Positions 43,939-48,857 of a stretch of DNA of 48,857 nucleotides are shown piece by piece. Numbering within the stretch: position 1 is the first letter of the stretch; each line of letters opens with the position of its first letter. The notes under the pieces are model-generated. The model was not told the DNA's origin. It ran no database searches and saw only the letters and a list, made by a program, of their open reading frames with translations. Both the position numbers and the translations under genes were made by a program. Source of the stretch: Deltaproteobacteria bacterium (GTDB lineage: Bacteria; Desulfobacterota; GWC2-55-46; DRME01); NCBI GenBank assembly GCA_011375175.1, contig DRME01000078.1, positions 1 to 48,857 of the forward strand, written 5' to 3'.

Positions 43939-45150
43939 ATGACTCATCTCCTTCAGGCGGCCTCGAGGCGGGCCGCCTTGTTTTTGGCGTCGCTATCCTT
44001 CACGGCGGCGGTCTCCTTCGCCGGGACCGCCGGCGCGGCGGTGAAGGTCGAAGAGATACGTCACTGGTCCAACCCCAGCCACACCCGCGTCGTCATCGGC
44101 CTCGACGCCGAGGCGTCCTTCAAGGACCACCTCCTCAAAAAGGACCCCTCCATAAACAAGCCGCGCCGTCTCTACGTCGATATAAGGCCGGCCGTGCTCG
44201 GCGGCGGCCTGCCCCGCTCAATCGACATAAACGACGGCCTGCTGCTGCGCGTGCGCTCCGGCCAGAACACGAAGACCACGGTGCGCGTGGTGCTCGACAT
44301 CGAGAGCATCGAGTCCTACCGCGTCTACGCCCTCAAAAATCCCTACAGGATCGTCATAGACGTGGAGGGCGTGAGGAGAGGGAAGGGCGGGGGTGGGCCG
44401 GGCCGCGGGGGCGGCAAGGGCGAGGTGCGCGGCCGGGCAGCTCCCCCACGGCGCCAGGCCCCCGGGGCCGCCCGCCGCAAGGTCGTACTCATCGACCCGG
44501 GACACGGCGGCAAGGACCCCGGCGCCATAGGAAGGCGCGGGCTCAAGGAAAAGGACGTGGTGCTCAGGCTTGCAAAGCTCGTGGCCGCCGAACTCCGGAC
44601 GAGAAAGGACCTGCGCGTAATCCTCACGCGCTCGTCCGACGTCTTCATCCCCCTCGAGGAGAGGGCGGGCATGGCCATAAAGCACGACGCCGACCTCTTC
44701 GTCTCCATCCACGCAAACGCCAGTCCGAGACGGCGAGCCTCGGGCGTAGAGACCTACTTTCCGAGCAAGACGAGCGACCGCAAGGCCCTGGAGATCGCCG
44801 CCCGCGAGAACAACACGACCGTCAAGGAGATGAGCGACCTCCAGTACATCCTCTTCGACCTCCAGATGACGGCGAGCCGGGACCTCTCCATTCGGATGGC
44901 CTCCTTCGTCCAGGACTCGGTGATAAGGAACCTCGCCTCGCGCTACAAGGGGATCAAGGGCAACGGCGTCAAGGGCGCGCCCTTCTACGTCCTCGCCCAC
45001 ACGCCCATGCCGAGCATACTCGTCGAGGTCTCGTACATCAGCAACCCCGTCGAGGAAAAGCGCCTGGCCAGCCGAAACTACCTTGAACGGCTCGCCAGGG
45101 GCATAGCTGCCGGCGTGCTGCGCTATATCGATGAAGCCGACGATGTTTGA
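43939..45150 (+). CDS. N-acetylmuramoyl-L-alanine amidase with AMIN domain
   Basis: 403 residues. A signal peptide (ALFLASLSFTAAVSFA, ~13-35) directs export. The AMIN domain (~35-145, TRVVIGLDAEASF, NPYRIVIDVEG) localises amidases to the envelope. A Gly/Arg-rich linker (~148-172) leads to the Amidase_3 catalytic domain (~175-400). Zinc ligands and catalysis: IDPGHGGKDPGAIG (His), the Glu of LKEKDVVLR, VSIHANASPR (His) and the Glu of SILVEVSYISNP. It cleaves the amide bond between muramic acid and the stem peptide in daughter-cell separation, like AmiC. An EnvC/NlpD activator is not in the window. It overlaps glnD by 20 nt. Confidence 0.92.
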   Translation: MTHLLQAASRRAALFLASLSFTAAVSFAGTAGAAVKVEEIRHWSNPSHTRVVIGLDAEASFKDHLLKKDPSINKPRRLYVDIRPAVLGGGLPRSIDINDGLLLRVRSGQNTKTTVRVVLDIESIESYRVYALKNPYRIVIDVEGVRRGKGGGGPGRGGGKGEVRGRAAPPRRQAPGAARRKVVLIDPGHGGKDPGAIGRRGLKEKDVVLRLAKLVAAELRTRKDLRVILTRSSDVFIPLEERAGMAIKHDADLFVSIHANASPRRRASGVETYFPSKTSDRKALEIAARENNTTVKEMSDLQYILFDLQMTASRDLSIRMASFVQDSVIRNLASRYKGIKGNGVKGAPFYVLAHTPMPSILVEVSYISNPVEEKRLASRNYLERLARGIAAGVLRYIDEADDV

Positions 45151-47809
45151 CCACAGGACCCTCATGGAGTCCTTCACAGAGACGGCCGACCGCGCCGCCC
45201 TCTTCAAGCGGCATCTGCGCCGGGGACTGGACCGCCTCCACGACAGCCACGGCCGCGGAGCATCGGGCAGGGAGGTGACGGCAGCGTGGACGGCCCTCGT
45301 CGACGAGCTCCTTCGCGCGCTCCTGCGCTCGCTGCTCGAGGAAAACCCCGTGAGCGACGAGCCGGCTCTCGTGGCCCTCGGCGGCTACGGCCGCGCCGAG
45401 CTCAACGTCCGCTCCGACGTGGACCTCATGCTCCTCTACAGAAAGCGTCTCACCCCGGAGCTCGAGGCGCTCAACGAGAAGATGCTCTACGTCCTCTGGG
45501 ACACGGGCCTGGACATGGGCTTCAGCATCCGCTCCGTAGACGAGTGCCTGTCCCTTGCCAGAACCGACCTCAAGACCCTGACCTCGCTCTTCGACCAGCG
45601 CCTCATAACGGGCGACAACACGCTCTACGACCACTTCTACAAGGCCGTAAAGGCCCGTCTCTTCAAGAGGGGCGGCATAGACTCCTTCATCAACGAAAAA
45701 CTCGAGGAACAGGCCCGCCGCCACGAAAAATACGGCGGCTCGGTCTACATCCTCGAGCCCAACGTGAAGGAAGGGGAGGGGGGGCTGCGCGACTTCCACA
45801 CGGCCTGCTGGATAGCCAAGGCCAGGGGAGGGGACCCGCTGGTCGAGCCCGCCGCCCTCGGACTTCTGAGCGAGAGCGAGCTTCGACGCATACGCGACGC
45901 CGTGGACTTCCTCTTCTGGGTGCGCAACGACCTCCACTTCGACACGGGCCGCAAGACCGACCAGCTCACCTTCGACCACCAGGAGCGCATAGCGCGGCTG
46001 CTCGGCTTCAGGGACAAACCCCACTGCCTCGCCGTCGAGGCCTTCATGGAGCAGTACTACAGACACGCCATGACGGTAAGCCACATCTCCGGGCTCGTCA
46101 TCTCGCGGACCATCCACGCTCAGAAGAGCAGGTCCTTCTGGAGAGAACGGCGTCCAAGACCCATCGACGACGACTTCTCCATCGGCGACGGCAAGCTCTT
46201 CATCAGGGAGAGGGCCGTGGCCGAAAGACCGGCCGTCATGATACGGGCCTTCCGCCGCATGCAGGAGCACGGCGTCGGCCTCTCCCAGCCGGCAAGGGAA
46301 GTGATCCTCATGAACCTGCGGCGCATGGAGTCGGCGAGGGAAGAGCCCGAGGCGGCGGCCGACTTCCTCGACATACTGCGGGGACCGCGGGTCTTCGACA
46401 CGCTGCGGGAGATGCACAACCTCCGGCTGCTCGACAAGCTCATCCCCGAGTTCGGCGAAATCCACTGCAAGGTCCAGCACGACCGCTACCACATCTACAC
46501 CGTGGACATCCATACCCTCTTCGCCGTGCGCGAGCTCGAACGGCTCTCTACGGACGAGTACGCCTCGCGCTTTCCGCTCCTCGCCCGCCTCTACGGCGAG
46601 GTGACCGACCGGGCCGTCGTCTTCCTCGGCGTCCTCCTCCACGACATCGCCAAGGCCGGAGGCAGGGGCCACGCCGAGCGGGGCGCCGAGATGACCGTAG
46701 AGATCTGCCGCAGGCTCCGCCTGCCGAAAGAGGCGGCCCGCCACGTGAAGTTCCTCGTGGGAAACCACCTCATACTGGCCGATACGGCCCAGTACCGCGA
46801 CCTCCACGACGACAAGCTCATCCTCGACTTCGCCCGAAAGGTGGGCAGCCCCGAAAGACTCGACCTCCTCTACCTGCTCACCTTCGCCGACGTGCGGGCC
46901 GTGGGCCCCGACGTGTGGAACCGCTGGAAAGGGGCGCTCTTCCAGGAACTCTACTTCAAGGCCAGGGCCGTCATCGAACGCGGCACCTTCGAGATCGAGG
47001 ACGCTCAGGAGAGGCTCGACGCCCGCAAGAGCGAGATACGCGCCCTCGCCACGGCCGTGGACCCCGCCTACGTGGAAGAGTATTTCGGACTCCTCCCGAA
47101 ACGCTACTTCCTGGCGACCCCGCCCGAGGCCGTGGCCGCCCACATGGAGCTTGCAAGGAGCCTCGGCGGACGCCCCCTCGTCATGAAGGTCCGGCAGGTG
47201 AAGGAGCGGGCCTACACGGAACTCACCATCTGCACCTACGACACCCACGGCCTCTTCGCCAAGATGGCCGGCGTGCTCGCCGCCAACTCGGTCAACATCC
47301 TCGGCGCACAGATAAACACCCTGCGAAACGGCGTGGTCATCGACGTCCTCCAGGTCAAGAGCAGCTACGACACCCTCATCGAGGACGCCGCAAGACTCGA
47401 ACGCATCGAACGCGAGCTGACGGAGGTAATAACCGGCCGGGCGAGGGTGGAAGAGCTCCTGGCCCGGCGCAAGCCCTCCATCCTGGACCTCAGGACAAAA
47501 CCCAGGGTCCCCACGCGCGTGCTCATAGACAACGACGTCTCCGACGTCTACACCGTCATAGACATCCGCACACAGGACAGGCTCGGACTCCTCCACGACA
47601 TCACGAGCCTCCTTACGACACTGGGGCTATTCATCCACGTGGCCAAGATAACGACCAGCGGCGACGAGGCGGCCGACATCTTCTACGTCAAGGACATATT
47701 CGGCCAGAAGATATACTTCAAGGAACGGCTCGAAAAGATCAAGACCGCCCTCTGCGACGTGATAGAAAGGCGCGCCGATGGTGAAGAGACAAGCGCCGTC
47801 GCCGGCTGA
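45131..47809 (+). CDS. glnD: [Protein-PII] uridylyltransferase / uridylyl-removing enzyme
   Basis: 892 residues. GlnD senses glutamine and (de)uridylylates PII proteins, controlling nitrogen assimilation. Order: nucleotidyltransferase domain (GGYGRAELNVRSDVDLMLLY, ~78-97), a linker with EGEGGLRDFHTACW, an HD phosphohydrolase domain (VLLHDIAKAGGRGHAERG, ~500) and two C-terminal ACT domains (ICTYDTHGLFAKMAGVLAAN at ~705; DIRTQDRLGLLHDITSLL at ~810). All are intact, so both transferase and removing activities are expected. The start ATG lies in the amidase end; ATG at 45143 is possible. Its 3' end overlaps xerD by 32 nt. Confidence 0.95.
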   Translation: MKPTMFDHRTLMESFTETADRAALFKRHLRRGLDRLHDSHGRGASGREVTAAWTALVDELLRALLRSLLEENPVSDEPALVALGGYGRAELNVRSDVDLMLLYRKRLTPELEALNEKMLYVLWDTGLDMGFSIRSVDECLSLARTDLKTLTSLFDQRLITGDNTLYDHFYKAVKARLFKRGGIDSFINEKLEEQARRHEKYGGSVYILEPNVKEGEGGLRDFHTACWIAKARGGDPLVEPAALGLLSESELRRIRDAVDFLFWVRNDLHFDTGRKTDQLTFDHQERIARLLGFRDKPHCLAVEAFMEQYYRHAMTVSHISGLVISRTIHAQKSRSFWRERRPRPIDDDFSIGDGKLFIRERAVAERPAVMIRAFRRMQEHGVGLSQPAREVILMNLRRMESAREEPEAAADFLDILRGPRVFDTLREMHNLRLLDKLIPEFGEIHCKVQHDRYHIYTVDIHTLFAVRELERLSTDEYASRFPLLARLYGEVTDRAVVFLGVLLHDIAKAGGRGHAERGAEMTVEICRRLRLPKEAARHVKFLVGNHLILADTAQYRDLHDDKLILDFARKVGSPERLDLLYLLTFADVRAVGPDVWNRWKGALFQELYFKARAVIERGTFEIEDAQERLDARKSEIRALATAVDPAYVEEYFGLLPKRYFLATPPEAVAAHMELARSLGGRPLVMKVRQVKERAYTELTICTYDTHGLFAKMAGVLAANSVNILGAQINTLRNGVVIDVLQVKSSYDTLIEDAARLERIERELTEVITGRARVEELLARRKPSILDLRTKPRVPTRVLIDNDVSDVYTVIDIRTQDRLGLLHDITSLLTTLGLFIHVAKITTSGDEAADIFYVKDIFGQKIYFKERLEKIKTALCDVIERRADGEETSAVAG

Positions 47810-48719
47810 CCGGGCGCTCGTGGAGGAATTCATCGAGGAGCTCGTGGCGGGCCGGGGGCTCTCGCTCAACACGGCCGCCGCCTACCGGCGCGACCTCGTA
47901 GCCTTCGCCTCCCACCTCACCGCCTCGGGGCTATCCCTGCTCAAGGCCCGTCCCGTCCATGTCGTAGACTTCCTCCGGACCCTGGCCTCGCAGGGCATAA
48001 AGCCCCGCTCCTACGCCCGGACCCTCTCGGCCCTTCGCGGCTTCTACCGCCGCCTCGTCACCGAAGGCCGCCTCGACTCCTCGCCCTGTGAGCTCGTCGA
48101 CATGCCGCGCATAAGGCCCGGTCTTCCCGCCGTCCTCACCCTCGCGGAGACCGAGCGCCTCATCGAGGCCGAAGGGACCGGCGCGCTCGACCGGCGCGAC
48201 CGCGCCATGGTCGAGCTCCTCTACGCCACGGGCCTGCGCGTCTCCGAGCTCGTCTCACTTCGGCTGAACGACCTCGACCTCCAGAACGGCCTTGTCCGCA
48301 CCATCGGCAAGGGCGGCCGCGAGCGCCTCGTCCCCATCGGCCAGCAGGCCATGGCCGCCGTCACCACTTATATCAAGGGCCCCCGCCGGGAGCTTCTGCG
48401 GGGAGGGGAGAGTCCCTACCTCTTCGTCACCGGGCGGGCCGCTCCCATGACGCGCCAGAACTTCTGGCAGCGCCTCAAGCGCCGCGCCCTCCATTGCGGC
48501 ATAGACGTCGCCAAGGTCAAGCCCCACGCCCTCCGCCACTCCATAGCCACCCACATGCTAAGCCGCGGCGCCGACCTGCGCATGGTCCAGACCCTCCTCG
48601 GCCACAGCGACATCTCCACCACCCAGATATACACCCACGTCGAAACCTCGCGGCTCAAATCAATCCACGGCCGCCATCACCCCCGCTCCTACTTTCTTTT
48701 TTTGAAAAAAAGAAGGTAA
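47778..48719 (+). CDS. xerD: Tyrosine recombinase XerC/XerD
   Basis: 313 residues. A SAM-like N-terminal core-binding domain (~12-100) precedes the catalytic domain. Active-site residues: Arg in ATGLRVSEL, Lys in GKGGRER, HxxR in HALRHSIATH, His in LLGHSDISTT and the nucleophile Tyr in IYTHV. Xer recombinases resolve chromosome dimers at dif. XerC and XerD cannot be distinguished from motifs alone. The family normally ends soon after HPR; here an extra YFLFLKKRR and the stop codon come from the T-rich palindrome at 48690-48718, as in hisC. It overlaps glnD by 32 nt and converges on the transposase remnant. No dif-like site was identified. Confidence 0.9.
   Translation: MVKRQAPSPADRALVEEFIEELVAGRGLSLNTAAAYRRDLVAFASHLTASGLSLLKARPVHVVDFLRTLASQGIKPRSYARTLSALRGFYRRLVTEGRLDSSPCELVDMPRIRPGLPAVLTLAETERLIEAEGTGALDRRDRAMVELLYATGLRVSELVSLRLNDLDLQNGLVRTIGKGGRERLVPIGQQAMAAVTTYIKGPRRELLRGGESPYLFVTGRAAPMTRQNFWQRLKRRALHCGIDVAKVKPHALRHSIATHMLSRGADLRMVQTLLGHSDISTTQIYTHVETSRLKSIHGRHHPRSYFLFLKKRR
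48690..48718. terminator. T-rich palindrome; probable bidirectional terminator
   Basis: TACTTTCTTTTTTT and AAAAAAAGAAGGTA are near-perfect arms around a G. T runs on both strands would stop xerD from the left and the converging transposase from the right. It also encodes the last residues and stop of xerD. Confidence 0.7.
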
Positions 48720-48722
48720 TAC

Positions 48723-48857
48723 CTAACGATTCCGGACCAAAAGTTGTTGTATTTCGTTATAGCCGGTACGCTTTAACAGCCTGTAAATCAAGGGGAAAAT
48801 GTCCTCGTCTCTGTGGTTGAAGCGGAACGAGATTTCTCCGAGAAAAAGATGGAAAAA
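48723..48857 (-). mobile_element. 3' end of a transposase gene (IS1595/ISXO2-like), cut by the window edge
   Basis: Minus-strand frame of 44 residues open to the window edge and ending in TAG at 48723-48725. The translation contains FLGEISFRFNHRDEDIFPLI, then a helical RLLKRTGYNEIQQLL. An E-F-x-FR-x-N-R motif followed by an acidic turn and hydrophobic helix is typical of the C-terminus of IS1595-family DDE transposases, from memory. Its base composition is clearly more AT-rich than the neighbouring genes, which fits a recently arrived element. Without the catalytic part the family call is tentative, and whether the element is intact is unknown. Confidence 0.55.

Noticed and set aside
48720-48857. 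dif site next to xerD
   Set aside because: No XerC/XerD-type 28-bp half-site pair with a central 6-bp spacer was recognised; the sequence reads as a transposase 3' end instead.

Overview
The window is a GC-rich, densely coded bacterial chromosome segment of about 48.9 kb with 32 recognisable protein genes, two tRNA genes and the 3' end of a transposase at the right edge. Gene order points to the old Deltaproteobacteria (Desulfobacterota) or a neighbouring phylum. The run pheA-hisC-aroF-tyrA-aroA-cmk-ispH-rpsA-sppA-ihfB is, from memory, typical of Geobacter-like genomes, and dnaE-accA and glnD-xerD are adjacent. A two-subunit ATP-citrate lyase with a monomeric NADP-isocitrate dehydrogenase suggests reductive TCA carboxylation or large citrate and acetyl-CoA fluxes. 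The organism cannot be named from sequence alone.

Layout. 1-5943: a GT-C membrane glycosyltransferase with a TPR tail, a Fur-box-flanked feoB, a DtxR/FeoA-type metal regulator and a convergent secreted cupredoxin. 5944-8087: repeat-rich intergenic DNA holding divergently transcribed tRNA-His and tRNA-Gly, then fur. 8088-12558: dnaE-accA. 12631-24226: aromatic amino acid genes followed by cmk, ispH, rpsA, sppA, ihfB and a HIT hydrolase. 24227-31239: a second repeat array, a promoter, a candidate ZTP (pfl) riboswitch with an overlapping terminator, then icd-aclB-aclA and a strong terminator. 31449-34169: a SPOR protein, miaB and a DUF151 nuclease-family gene. 34419-36951: two adjoining signalling genes, a degenerate GGDEF plus DICT-like protein and a response regulator-PATAN protein with a GTPase-like tail that has lost its P-loop. 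37108-48719: a head-to-tail series of overlapping or nearly touching genes (PHP phosphoesterase, BamB-like lipoprotein, GH57, mutS, amidase, glnD, xerD). The right edge carries a convergent transposase remnant.

The non-coding DNA is the unusual part. Several families of long inverted repeats sit between genes. Family A is a 24-26 bp stem around a nearly invariant 25-nt core; five copies have different but still complementary arms. Family B is a short GGGGGAAAC-type hairpin, sometimes Y-shaped. Family C is a 24-25 bp near-perfect palindrome with conserved flanks. B, A and C recur in the same order in two distant arrays, and one locus (6210-6448) is a nested palindrome of about 240 bp. A separate T-rich palindrome, similar to repeats common in many proteobacteria, sits at the 3' ends of hisC and xerD and supplies their stop codons. 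The most biologically suggestive single signal is the ZTP-type riboswitch in front of icd-aclBA, a gene set I do not know as a ZTP regulon.
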